DNA of 64,000 nt from Bolinopsis microptera. Taxonomy: Eukaryota; Ctenophora; Tentaculata; Lobata; Bolinopsidae. Under the pieces are notes generated by a model. It was not told where the DNA came from, made no database searches, and was given only the letters and a program-made list of their open reading frames with translations. Below are positions 30,207 through 43,100 of the stretch, piece after piece (the first letter of the stretch is position 1; each line of letters begins with the position of its first letter). Where the stretch lies: the NCBI RefSeq assembly GCF_026151205.1, contig NC_087076.1, positions 17,145,919-17,209,918 on the forward strand, read 5' to 3'. A program made the translations under genes and the position numbers.

Positions 30207-30243
30207 TTTACTTTACTTACTTTACTTTACTTTACTTTACTTT
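30207..30243 (+). repeat. (ACTTT)n tail of the LINE
   Basis: Pentamer repeats directly after the 3' UTR, ending where the interrupted host ORF resumes. Serves as the 3' tail. Confidence 0.85.
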
Positions 30244-30470
30244 AACACTCTTACATAGAAAATTAATGCTCTTTCCAACGCATTCCAAACTGATCTTGCT
30301 GATATATCTAGTCGGGCTTGATCTCCAGTTACTGTACCTCGTGGTAACTGCATGCCGCTGACTGGAAGAAGAGGGGGCTCTGTCTGAACGTCTTTGCATT
30401 TGACTGTCCGCATGATATTAGCTATTGTATCTCGATATGTATGCTTAGGTTATAAACTTACAAATTTGAC
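30244..30470 (-). pseudogene. Retroelement ORF, copy B, 5' part (split by LINE insertion)
   Basis: The minus-strand frame from about 30450 down reads HTYRDTIANIMRTVKCKDV, QTEPPLLPVSGMQLPRG, TGDQARLDISARSVWNALER, ALIFYVRV. It stops at the LINE tail and continues as VPTNAAK... at 26042. The N-terminal part of the element (with the RT) is absent, so this was already a fragment. Confidence 0.82.
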
Positions 30471-32339
30471 TATTTAACTCAAATCATAATTAGTTTGCCA
30501 CTTCATTCAAACAATAACACAAATAAATGTAAGCAGTGCTGATCGTTTACAAAATTAGACTTACTGGGCCGCGCTCAGCCTGTCATTCCGCCTAATCTCT
30601 ATTCATGTTTATGAACATGATATCCTGAGGTCCCCAGGTAAGATTAGACACATACAATTATAATTATGTTAATAAATTACTAAATCCATAAATTAAAATT
30701 GAAATTGTAGAAATCTGAATAAACCCCTTTATATTAAAAACCCTTAGATTTTTATTTGCATTGATTGTCATTTGGCTACTTTTACTGCAGATTGTATAAA
30801 GGTTTTTTATAAAATATGTTTTTAAGGGGTTTTTAAAAAAAATTCAATAACCTTTAAAAATAATCTGAGTATCAGTACATAGTTAATCCGTAATCGATTA
30901 CGGCACCCTCTAATTAATAAATATTTTTACAAGATGTATGTAATTTTTCCAGGCCCTTTTTGTTTTACCAATTCTACTGAGTAGACCGTATGAGTTTGCA
31001 TAAACCTATTTGCTAATAATAAAGTGAGTTTTGACAACACAATCGGAACTTAGACTCTACTTCTGTTTGTACATTTTCGGAACCACCACTCCACTGCTTG
31101 GATGTAATTTCAATGATCAGGAACATAAGTAAACACTGATAGAAGCTGCAACGGAATGACAGGCTGAGCGCCTCACAGTAAATATTGGAGTAATTTTCAT
31201 CAAGATACATTGACAATATCGGCTCAACTCTTAAAATAAATGTCATTATGGTACAGCGATAATATCGGCTCACATCTTGAATTAATTGTTGTTGCAGTTG
31301 GAAGTGTCTCTCCAATTCTGTTAGCATCATGTATGTTATGTTGAGCATTCTCAACCAGCAGATGTGGGAACTCCCACGAAAGTCCGAAACAGATCTAAAG
31401 AGACAATTAGCAAAATCGGAAAAAATTGACTTGAATTTGTTTTTATAATTTTTAAAGCGTATGTTATTGCCTGTAAATAATTGATTAAATTATTAGCTAT
31501 TTTAGATTTAATAATAATAATAATCTGTTCAGCGAATAGGTCATATAACTTTGAACTATTCTTAAGGATAAAAAGAGAATATCTCAAAAGGAAACATTGA
31601 GTAAAATTCACATAGAAACGAAATATCAAACCAAATTGAACTGAAAACAGACTTCTAAAATCTGCTGAAATCCTGCTAAAACTCCAGATGTGCTGCGTAT
31701 CTCCAATACACATGAATAGTTCGTAGTTGCAACCTTATATGTGAACTTGCTTCCTTGCCATAGCCTTACTGTTTGTGATTCGTCTCACAACCTAGATGTT
31801 ATTATGGTACATCACCAAATCAGTTCACACTTGTGCTTATGTCGATTTCTGATCTGCGGAATCGGCCAAATGTGTGTATGTATTGTATTGAATAACATCA
31901 AGTATCTATAAATTTAAACAGTCAATTTTTGTCTTTTCTTGTCTTTGTCTTTTCTCAAGAAATAGAAATATCATCATCATCATCATAAGCAAATTATATG
32001 GGTATGGTACACCGATTGCAATAGTTCCGTTAGCTTCTGGTCACTATCTGCTAGCTATCCGCTAATTGTCGATTCTGCGTGCCTATGTTCGTGCACACAT
32101 TCTGTTTTGAAAAGTTTTGCTAGGTCATGAAATGACCTAGTCTTCTGAGTAATTGTTCTAAAACCTCCCATTATATTTTGATTCAAGAGCACACACAGCT
32201 TGTCAGACAAGCCACTTAGCCTATTGAAGTAAAATGCATTAAAACAATATACACAGATAAATTCAGCAATGATAATTTGTTTTCCTTATAAGGTTAGACA
32301 CCCTCGAAAACATAATTCAATAAATAAATTAAAATTGTA
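30471..32339. other. Intergenic, repeat-scarred
   Basis: No supported gene. CGCTCAGCCTGTCATTCCG (near 30572) occurs inverted near 31152-31170, possible termini of a 600-bp element. The open frames at 31013-31713 on the minus strand are AT-biased and show no motifs. Confidence 0.4.
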
Positions 32340-32485
32340 AAAATCTGGCCTTGTAAAAATCTGGTCTCTCTTCCCATTTTACCTGTCGTTAATAGAACTT
32401 TTGGCGTAAATGTTCCACTTCAATAATCCTTTTGTTATAAACATTTTTCTTCTGTCTTTCGTGTGTAATGCAAATACTCCAAGAC
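32340..32485 (-). pseudogene. Retroelement ORF, copy C (short relic)
   Basis: The minus-strand translation contains YTRKTEEKC, stops, then SGTFTPKVLLTTGKMGRE. This matches the HERQKKN...EYGTFTPIV and VEKASFTPLVFSTTGGMG segments of copies A and B. Several stops. Confidence 0.6.
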
Positions 32486-35400
32486 TACTGTGAGTCGTGA
32501 CCAAATTTATCCTGGGCCAGTGATAATATGCAAATGGAGCCTCTTTGCACTGCCAGAAATCTGATCACGGCAGTACTTGAATTTATTGATGGTGAAGAGA
32601 CAAATTGATCGTATATAATTATGATTTCAAACACATGGATAAAATATTTGTTTTTTGAGTTATTCCATTATCATATCAGTAAATGTCAGATTTCAATTGA
32701 TTATACACTATGATGCGATGGTAATATAGAATCACAATTCAAGGACACTAAGCCGCACTGCAATATTATGTACATATTATCCAACTTATGCAGATTTGTC
32801 GGTTACTAAAAGTAACAGGATAAGTTTTGTAAAATATGGTTTTTCTGACTCTAATATAATTGTAATGTGCATTGTGCAATGGGTCCAAAATAGATAGACA
32901 AGTGATTGGTGTATTAGCACTAAAAGTGTTAAATTAATAATTTTGGCTTCCAGGAATGATTAATCCATAACCACATGTACAAATACTAGTATAATGTTGT
33001 ACTACGGACGTCGAATATAATCAAAATTCTGGCCTACTATGATACAGCTTTTTTGTGATCCTCTAAGTTTTATTTCATCTTGAAGTGAGAGTTGTGATTG
33101 TACGCATAATTTTTAGAAATTGCCTGTACACCTGTTTTTTTTCTTCTATATTAGTTACTCATATCTCTTGTACAGACTGTTTTACAAGGACATTGACAGA
33201 TGATACTCACATTAGGCATTCATTATTGCATCTAAATTATTTCACTCGCATTAGGTTTAGAAATTTATTCTCTGGTTAACAGATTTCAAATGTTTAATTA
33301 ATTTGTAGTATGACAGTAAGGTATGTAAGAAGTTATTTGATTTTGCTTGGGCTATTATATTGACAATGATGATATGGAATTTGAATTTTATATAAATTTA
33401 CACTATGTGGTTGGGGCATTTTGCATAGTAAATATGGTTACTACTCCTATATATCATATTATTTGATTGGTATTCGATTTCTGATTATTTCCCTAGGAAT
33501 ATGATTATTATATCTCAATTTGGCTTTAGGTAGGGTGCCCCGCTAAAAGAACTGGATTCTTCCAGGAAGCATCCCGTGCACAGAGCTTGGTCTACATATA
33601 TATTAAATTATTAACCATTCATTCTGTATGTGCACGAAAATTTATTTCAATCAAAAACACCTACTTGCCATTATCCCAGTGGAATAAATTTTAAATATGA
33701 CTAGGAATCCAGTTTGGGAAGAAAAAAAGGCTATATATTTTTCGGCCGCTCCGCGGCCGACTGGTCACTGGTCAGCTCTTCTCCGAGGTCAAGATTAGTT
33801 TGAAATGCTTAGCGTATCCATTAGAATAATTACCGGATAAATATGCAAAATTAAATAAAAAATTTCTGAGAATTCTTTGATTTATTTGAAACGCAAGGAA
33901 ATATTTTTTAAACGCAGTATATAGGCCCCAAACTTGCCTACTAGTTAGAGCGCCAAGGCTTAACTATCCCCAGCATGTTGGACGATTCGCTACTTTAGAA
34001 GTGGTTTTGATCCTGTGTTGATACTTTTGAAGTGACTTTGGATCTGAAGCTTGCTTCTGCCAGGTTACATACTACATACAATCTTTGACAATATACAATG
34101 GCAAACTTCGGATTTAAAGCGGGATAAGGATGTATAATGGAGGGGTTATCTGGCGTAGATCGGACTTAGTTTCGACATAGTAGTAGTAGTACTGGTAGTA
34201 GTAGTAGTTTGACATAGTAATTAACTAGACTACAATTAATCTTAGGGAAAGTATACAACTCTAAAACCAAATTGTGAGTATTATTGAAATGCAGAAGCGA
34301 GCAAATCAAAAATACAATTTTAAAGTACTGTTTCACACTTGCACTGTACTCTAGATGATCTAGGATGTGAAGCTTGCTTAAGCCTAGAACACACGAGTTC
34401 CCCTGATATAGTAGCAATGGCTAGATTCACTCCTTCCCACTTACACTGTTGTTGACTTGTAGCTACAATATTAAATTGATCGTGGAAATCGGTCTCGGAT
34501 GTGAAGCTTCCTTAAGCCAAACCCTGAGAATACTGTATTACTCGAACTTCAAGAATTTTCTAAATGAATCTAGACTAAAGGAGCCAACTTGAATCCATAA
34601 AATTTTGAATGCTAAATTTTAAAATACCGCTCTATATTTACACCGTTCACCAGTTAATATGGCTGGGAGGATTGGGAGGATTCATAGATTGTCGATTGTT
34701 TAAGATTAACTTGATATTTTAGCGTATCAGAGCTGAAATTTTGCATGACTATTTCACATGACTATTTTACATGACTATTTTTTTCATAATCCGGGAAGTT
34801 GAGGAAGCAGGAATGGATAGCGCGCGTTTTCTGCGCGTTTTTTGGTGTCTGAATGCGCAAAAAATAGTCAAGCAATCTTATAGGTAAGAAATAGTCATGG
34901 AATCTAGGAATGCGCTCGATTCGAACTTCGAGTCTATAAAGTAATGTAACATCGCGTGAGCCCTGAGAGCGATTAATTTTAATTTAATTTTGAATTAATG
35001 TGAATATTTTTTGCACAAGAATCTTATTTTACCCGTTATCAACAAATTTTGACTAGGTGTTAAATTCCTGGACGCCTGACTATTTGCCACTGGGGCCATT
35101 ATTAGCTTGCTCTTTTCATGGACCTGTAAATTATCATTGCACTCTTCAATGCAGCTATAACAGTCGATGAAAAAGGATTTGTCTTTTAGTGCGCAAGAAA
35201 GAGCTCAGTACTCTGCAATCTTAGTTGTAATCTGTAATATAACCCAATCTCAGCACTCCCCTCTCTGGAGCCGTGTTCAAACTAATTTCATGTACACACG
35301 TATCAGCACAGGAACTGATTGCTATGTAACTCGGGCACTCCTCACGGGAATGCACTGAGTAACTTTTCTATTGTTCTGCCTCAATGGGGCTGTGGAACAA

Positions 35401-37123
35401 GCCACATGATATGTGGACTGTGCCTGTGTGTGTGTGTGTGTGTGTACTGTGTGTGTTTGTTGTGTGTGTGTTCAGAATGTTTTTGCGTGCAGTCAAGAAG
35501 TGGTGGGTATGTCTGTGTGCAGAATCCTGGATGAGTAGTTGACACAGGTCTTGAATTTAACCCAATAAATTAAACATTTAAGGTTATCAGATCATGATAA
35601 ATTGATTAAAAGCTCTATCTAACCTTGCCTATAAATTTTGGTTCGGATTGATTGACTTTCTTTTCGAGGATATATATATCGAGTGAGTAATGTAAAAATG
35701 TACATTAACGTAATTTAAGTGCCCAACACAGCTCAAAGAAGCTTTTTAAATTACGACTGATCTCATTTATCATGTTTAATTCTCTGTAAATTTAATTCTA
35801 ATTAACATTCTACGGGGGAAGCCATTCTAGTTCTAATGCTAATTCTTATTTCAGTGCTCCTTGTTTCGATTAAATGTTAGTTACATCTTTTATTTAATCT
35901 GATAATGAAATTGTTATAAAATTAATCTATATTCCATTTCCATACTTCAGTGCCTCAGTGTTATTAATTGATCAAGAACATATTTTCATCAGTGTCAAAG
36001 ATTTTAGAAAACCTTTAATAGTTACTATGCTGTTGATTCATTTCTGATCGAAGATAATTCATACTTTCAAAGACCAGTAACTCTTAATACTTATATTCTC
36101 AAACATTTAGAGCTTAAATTCCGACGATTTTCTTTGTCGACGACTGATAGAGTAATGGAGCACTTTTAACCGTACAACTAACAGTAACTTGTCAAAAAGC
36201 CATTAGCGTTTCTCTAATTGTTCTATTCTACATTCTCTCAGGATCTGGTTCGTGGAAGTGATAACTGATTAACTGCCGCTATTCAATACGTCGTAACTCT
36301 ACCTTCTTTGCCAAATCTTGGCTAAAGTAGAGAATCCTAGTCGTACAGTTTAACTCTACAAAGTGCACGTATCCTACAGTTATATTCTACATATAATATA
36401 GTTATGTTACGTTGAGTCTGTTGAGTTTATCCGCTATTTTTCTTGATTTGCGAAGCGTCACACTGTTGTTTTTTTGCAGTGAGTTCTTTTACATTGCTCG
36501 ACGTCTGGCCCTGATGTTTTTAACATTGGAATAATATAAGTTTTAACTGCGTTATGTGCTTTTCATACTTTTAGTGGACCTGTTGAGTTCAGAATTTTAA
36601 GAATTTTGCTCTTAATTTAGCTTTTAAATGCTTATTGTCCGAATCATTATTAAAGTTTGCTGTACGAGTTTGTTTGTCTTCAGTTTATCTATTCAATTTG
36701 TTAAATCGCATATTTCTGTAATTTGTTCAAGCATCATGTAGTGTATTTGTCGGGGAATCATGTAGATTCTGGTGGAAATTAATTTATAATGTATAATTTT
36801 CTAATTATAGCGATGCACTGTGCATCATCGAATAAATTAAGCTATGAGGTTATTCAAATCACTTGAAGTGCACAATCTTACAGCGTCATGTATCATGGTT
36901 ATTTATTGTTCGTCTATAATACTTCAAACTGATTCAGAGCTTTCGTTTATCTAAAAATTTCACGAACTTATAATTAACACCATGCCTCTTCTCACACGTT
37001 GGAAACCTAACCCACTACTTCCCCACTCTAGAGAAGACTTGTAAAATGTCCAGGAACAAAATGTAGCCAGCACACACACGGAGACACACTCAAATCTCTA
37101 CACTGATTCTATAGTGTGTGCTG
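32486..37123. other. Gene-poor region upstream of SPOP
   Basis: No supported exon. Contains a LINE 3'-end match at 33630-33654, a GC hairpin CGGCCGC-TCC-GCGGCCG near 33745, TAGTAG repeats near 34.18 kb, a doubled GGATGTGAAGCTT near 34.36 and 34.50 kb, a triplicated CATGACTATTT near 34.74-34.78 kb and a GT repeat at about 35.43-35.47 kb. The SPOP 5' UTR and promoter should lie in its right part. Confidence 0.5.
33540..33660 (+). mobile_element. LINE 3'-end fragment
   Basis: A 25-nt stretch at 33630-33654 (starting GTGCACGAAAATTTATTT) is identical to the 3' terminus of the LINE remnant at 22879-22903. The left limit is uncertain. Confidence 0.45.
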
Positions 37124-40100
37124 ATGGTGGCCGATTCTCCCAGTGAACATTTACATGCTAATGTTGTCGATAGCACGAACAGTCCACCGATCGCCGAGAG
37201 CTGGTGTCTCACTCAAGTCAAGGTACGTTCAAAATAGTGCCCGGTATTTCACTTGCAGTGGCATTTTATTAGTTAACGGACACTTCACTAAAGATAGTGA
37301 CGTGGGAGGAGTATAAGTATTCTAATTTCTAAATGATAAAATGTATTTATTTGTATGGGCCTTTCTACCCTTGCCTTGTTAACTCGTAATACTAATGGGC
37401 GTTTAAAGGTTTACTTTTACACGGAGAGCATCTATGGGAATGAGATAAACCAAAACGGGGTAAATGTAATTAATTTCTGACGCACCAGTGATTCTCAAGA
37501 TGTCGAAATGTCTAATAAAACTGTAATATTAGCATGTGTGTATGGATGACGTCACAGCTTCATATTGTTATTAACCGATGTTAATGTTATACATAAAATT
37601 GATGAAATAGGCAATATTTATTCATGGTCAAGATAATGACTTTGTCTCAAGTTTAGCAACTGTCAGTTGATACATACCTTAAAGTAAAAAAGGGATGCTT
37701 TTTCAGTTGGATATTATCTATTATATATCAGCTGATTATATAGGTATAGTAATGAATCGCATGGGGCTAGAGAATAAACCTTATTGATTAGATATCGCTC
37801 ACTTCTTGAAGTAGTTCTTCCTTTTAATTAACTAGAAACACAGCCATTGGCCGGCTCTCCAATTTGGCTGCGCTGGTATCAACTAACAAAGATTAGTACT
37901 TTGTTGCCATCATGGTAAAGAATCTATTTTAGACCATGAGAGGAAACATTAACATAAGGACAAATAACGGACAAACAAATACAAATATATGAACCTATAT
38001 ACCATTACACGGGTCAGTAGATGTAACAGCACATTACATCTCCACACGTCTACGTGTTAAAATCATGTGACACCTACATTCCAACTAGAAATGTTGAATC
38101 CTCGGAATTATGAACGGTTACAAAATTAAACTGAGGAGGAATCGTCTTGATTTGTCTACCAACATGTTGTATCAATTTCCATACTCTGACCATAATATGG
38201 CAATATATGGCAATATCAAACCTGAGTTTTAGCGTGTGCGACTTATCTCCCCTTGTGACGAATGACGGTACACTCAACACACTGTATCTTGATACAAGTG
38301 TTTGTGGTACCGGGCAGGGCTTTAATACAGACAACTTATAAAGTTATCACGTGGAGATCTGAACCTAGCTTTGTTATCAAAATTATATATTTTGTCACGT
38401 GCCTAATTCAAGCGCTCTCAAACCAGGCCATTGCATCATATTTAATCACCTAGGCTAGATTAAGTCCAATTTTATTAAAACTAACCTAAATTTAAGTAAG
38501 CTTTTAATCATTTAAACTTTGCCAATTTGAATTACTAAGTAAATCTGACTATTAAAAACGTAGCCTGGAAGTTTAAGCAAATTTAAAACTAAGTTAAGTT
38601 TAATTAAGCTTAACTATTAATTTCTCATTTACCAGGTGATAAAGTTCTCGTACATGTGGACGATAAACAACTTCAGCTACTGTAGAGAAGAGATGGGAGA
38701 GACTCTGAAGAGCTCAACCTTCAGTGCCGGCCCCAATGACAATATGAAATGGTATGTTTAACGTTGAGCAGGTCAGCTTATTACCTTTAAATTCAATGTG
38801 TGCTGTGCAATGTTTATTTTTCGCCCGAAAAGCCAGACCTTCGAATTACTTGTTAACACAAAATTATTGATGAATTATGTTTTTTAAAGTCAATTTAATA
38901 TTTAGCACTTACTTGATATTTTACCAAGTTTAACAAATCCATAAAAATGTTCTTTGAACATACTTTTAAGCGTTAAGTTAGAGGTACAAACGTGTATTGA
39001 ATTCAAGCATTTTGCGTGGATAAGCGTATTGAACGAAACCTCTTAGTATGTTACGCGTATTATATACTACACCCGAGCTTACAGTTACAGTGTAATTTGT
39101 ACCAGCTATCAAGAAATCGTTGCAGGCCATCATCCAGAAAGGAACGATGGGTTAAATTTGAATCACTATTTAAAATAACATTAAAATAACAAGTATGTAT
39201 TAAATATTAATCTTGTAAATTTCGCACGTTCGTCCTAAAAGTAAACACTAAACATCCACACTCACCCCTTATGTAGCGATCATATTTTGAAGAATAAAGG
39301 AAAATGAACGATTGGATGAAAATTACTCCAGATTTCTGCACAGATTGTTAAATTCCTCTCCTTAATTTCGAAACTTTCCGCTTTTTTACAAAGTAAAAAT
39401 ATTTTCTATTTACTAATATTTATTCAAAGCTGGGATGCCAGATACCAAGCATAATTTCTTGTAGAACGATAAAATTACTAATCCTGGAGCAGTAGTAATA
39501 GTCCGCATATATGACGGATTCGTACCGAGGAGTTGTGCTTCTGAAATCCGAGTTCGTAACGCCAGCCGCACATTATTTAATGAGACGTCTGATTTGCTGT
39601 AAATCAAATTCCAAATAACGTTGACAACGCTGTGTTGGGGGACCAAATGTGCAAAATAATTATTCTCTAATTATGTGGCCGAGTGTCCACTGTCGTCTGT
39701 CACTGTCCAGTGCGTCCGGGAGGAAGAGTTACGGAGAAAGTCGTCTGACATATCATGCAGCGCGGATATGAGAACTTTATTTCTAGATCAAATAATAAAC
39801 ATGTCATTACAGAATACAGATGTTATTATATAATAATTAATATACATGTATAATATACCGAGTATGTACATTGTACATCATAATATCTTGATTGCGAAGC
39901 AAGGTATTTAGTGAGATGTGTATATTGTATAGCTCACAATGATGATTAATGTAAGTGTACACTACACTTGTCACACTTGTATGAGTAGTAAGTAGAGGGG
40001 TCTTCCATTGAACTGATTGAAGGATCGTCATTTTGCTATTTTCGTTCAGCCTTTTAGAAGTGTATGAAATTTAATGTTCAAGTAAATCTAAGAATTTACA

Positions 40101-43100
40101 ATATAAATGTACAGTTTATTGGGCATGGGAGACGGCAAATCCAGGTTATTGAACTTTGTGACCTGGTTTTATGCCCTAAGTACATGTGACCTGGTTTTAT
40201 GCCCTAAGTACATGTGACCTGGTTTTATGTCCTAAGTACATGTGACCTGGTTTTATGCCCTAAGTACATGTGACCTGGTTTTATGCCCTAAGAGCCTAAG
40301 TACATGTGACCTGGTTTTATGCCCTAAGTACATGTGACCTGGTTTTATGCCCTAAGTACATGTGACCTGGTTTTATGCCCTAAGAGCCTAAGTACATGTG
40401 ACCTGGTTTTATGCCCTAAGTACATGTGACCTGGTTTTATGCCCTAAGAGCCTAAGTACATGTGACCTGGTTTTATGCCCTAAGAGCCTACGTACATGTG
40501 ACCTGGTTTTATGCCCTAAGTACATGTGACCTGGTTTTATGCCCTAAGAGCCTAAGTACATGTGACCTGGTTTTATGCCCTAAGTACACGTGACCTGGTT
40601 TTATGCCCTAAGTACATGACACCTGGTTTTATGCCCTAAGTACATGTCACCTGGTTTTATGCCCTAAGTACATGTCACCTGGTTTTATGCCCTAAGAGCC
40701 TAAGTAGTAAGTACATGTGACCTGGTTTTATGCCCTAAGTACATGTGACCTGGTTTGCAATGAGAACTCAGTTAGGACCGCATTTCGTTGGCCTCATTTT
40801 GTCTGGACCGGTTGCAGTCTTGTTATACCGGAGTCATATCGGATGTTTAAAGGAAGATGCTGTCTAATGGCTAATCATGATATATACCAGCCTATCTAAT
40901 CCCGCACGAAAATGCAGTAGTTCGAGCGGATACCGGCACCCTACTGGCACCCTACCGGCGCTGGTACCGCTTGAACTACCGAAAATGTGTACCTGACTTG
41001 GTAGAATTATGAATTATGATCAAATTAAAATTCAATCCAATTCTTTGTGCGCTGTCTCCTAGCACTCGACCTAAAGATATGCTCTCTTCAAATATTCGAT
41101 AATTATTCTACATTACATAGGTATCTGCTTACTGTTAACTGTTAAATCCCACCCCACTGTACAAACCAGAGGTACTGCAGTATACTGTAATAAGAAGCGC
41201 GGTGGTCTCCCCAAACAATGCAATTAAATATATTTTCTAATTCTCCGGCCAGATTGTAGACTACAATTCAACTTGTAGTAATGGCTCAGGTCGCGCATGA
41301 TATTGATATTCCATATTATAATGATATAACGCACCACCCTCCGGGATGTATGCTACGAAGGCTTGCTTTAGCCATATTTGTTACCGAGCTGTAGCCTGTA
41401 ACAAAGCTACATCTCGCTAAATATCGCACCTACCATCATTGGCCCCCCCCCTCCCCCCATATCCTCTCTCCTTTCGATCGTTTATGCTAAATTTTGGGGC
41501 CCTCAAACAACAGGTTTGTCGAGGGATCATTACTTTTGAGAGGGGTGCATTTCGTTGTTAAAAATGCCAACGATCACTTAAAATTAAGCTTCGTGGCTCC
41601 TTTAATGTATCCATGACGTTTTGTGGTGACACAATTTAAAGTCTTTCAGTCCATTTATATGTTAAGTCATCGACCTGAGAGAGAGATGTTGCAAATATAC
41701 CAACACTTAGCCGTCCAGTAAATATGTGGGCGTGTGTGCATTAGCCACTGCATACGTTGACCTCTAAATGGTTTCTTCCTAATCGGAATATAACAATTAA
41801 CAACTGGAGCTCTGATTTTAAAAAGCGGGTGATGCCTCAATAATTTGAAAGTGTCAAAAAGTTAGCTTCTTGACAACATGAAATTCAGTAATTCAATAAA
41901 TGCATGTACCATACAATCTAGGATGTCTATAATCTACCATTATATTTCCGTCTCATATTATGGTCTGATAGCACAGGTCGTTTCCTCCAGTCTTTTATCT
42001 TTGGGTTTGATTTTGCATAAAAGTTAAGCCATTTTAAGTTTGACGTCAATGGCCGGTGATGTCCGATTATCCTTTATACACGAACCACTTACTGCTACTA
42101 CTTACTATTATACTTATTATATACAGTTAAATATAGTACAATCTGTGGTTCCATCCTAAAAGTAATGGAGGTTTAACTTTCTTTTTCCCTTTTGTAATCA
42201 AATTTCAACGTGCCAATACAATTTTAACCATTGTCTAAATACCACTGTTACGTAACATTGAGAATCCCTCGTGAGTTGTAGAGGCTGAAACAGTGTAACT
42301 TTAACTGGTAAAAGCTTAGCGTAATATACATTTAGGGATGGGTAATGGGTATTGGTTGCTGACATAGTGGCTGAATGTAGTTTTATATGCTCTAGTTTCT
42401 TCGGGAGTTTTCTTACAATTTTAGATAAAAACTGAACTAGAGATGAAAATTACGTTTATCCTGCCCAGGTTTAATAACCAGATTTAACTTTATTAAGTTG
42501 GAATTCTTACAGTTCTCTTCTGCAGGTGTCTGAGAGTAAACCCCAAAGGTTTGGACGAGGAATCAAAAGACTATCTCTCTCTTTATCTCCTTCTTATCTC
42601 CTGCGATAAGAGCGAAGTTCATGCCAAGTTCAAGTTTTCAATACTCAACCATAAGAGAGAGGAAACCAAGGGCATGGGTGAGTTCCCTGGGTGACATATT
42701 ACGTATTATTAAGACGTGTCATTATAATAATGATAATATTGTATTAAATTTAAATTTGACAATGTAATATACGGCAACTTATATAATGTAATCAATTCTT
42801 TAGCTTTTAAATACATAGGTTGATATTATAACCTTATGGTAACTATTAAAATAAATAGAGGTAATCGTCAAAGGTTTACAAGGTTTACAAGGCTTACTTA
42901 CTCTACTTATTTATTTCATGAATTTTGACTTTTTATCGTGGCGAACGTAGCACAAATTATTTAGAGATAATACAGCGAATTTCTCGCCATTTTGTCGTAC
43001 CTTATACGCACATTCTATTTCAGAGAGTCAACGTGCCTACAGATTCGTGCAGGGTAAAGATTGGGGCTTTAAAAAGTTCATCAGAAGAGACTTTTTAATG

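Larger units (their letters stand above)
26048..30243 (+). mobile_element. Near-full-length CR1/L2-like non-LTR retrotransposon
   Basis: A 4.2-kb LINE with two uninterrupted ORFs: ORF1 at 26092-27021 and ORF2 in the frame ending at 30068. The 5' leader is only about 44 bp, the 3' UTR about 140 bp, and the tail is (ACTTT)n at 30207-30243. It interrupts a minus-strand retroelement ORF whose two halves flank it. No long target duplication is visible, as expected for CR1-like elements. Intact ORFs suggest recent transposition. Confidence 0.93.

Noticed and set aside
31013-31713. Two minus-strand ORFs of 113 and 120 codons
   Set aside because: AT-driven composition (Ile, Leu, Phe, Ser-rich), no motifs and no good splice sites. 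Probably chance.
33930-34010. tRNA-like string (CTAGTTAGAGCGCC)
   Set aside because: No matching acceptor stem, anticodon stem or T-loop (GGTTCRA) at the right distances.
35425-35475. GT-repeat ORF encoding Cys/Val-rich peptide
   Set aside because: Translation of a (GT)n microsatellite.
40158-40757. CRISPR-like array
   Set aside because: Units are adjacent repeats with no unique spacers, in a eukaryotic intron; it is a minisatellite. The same applies to 48461-48826.
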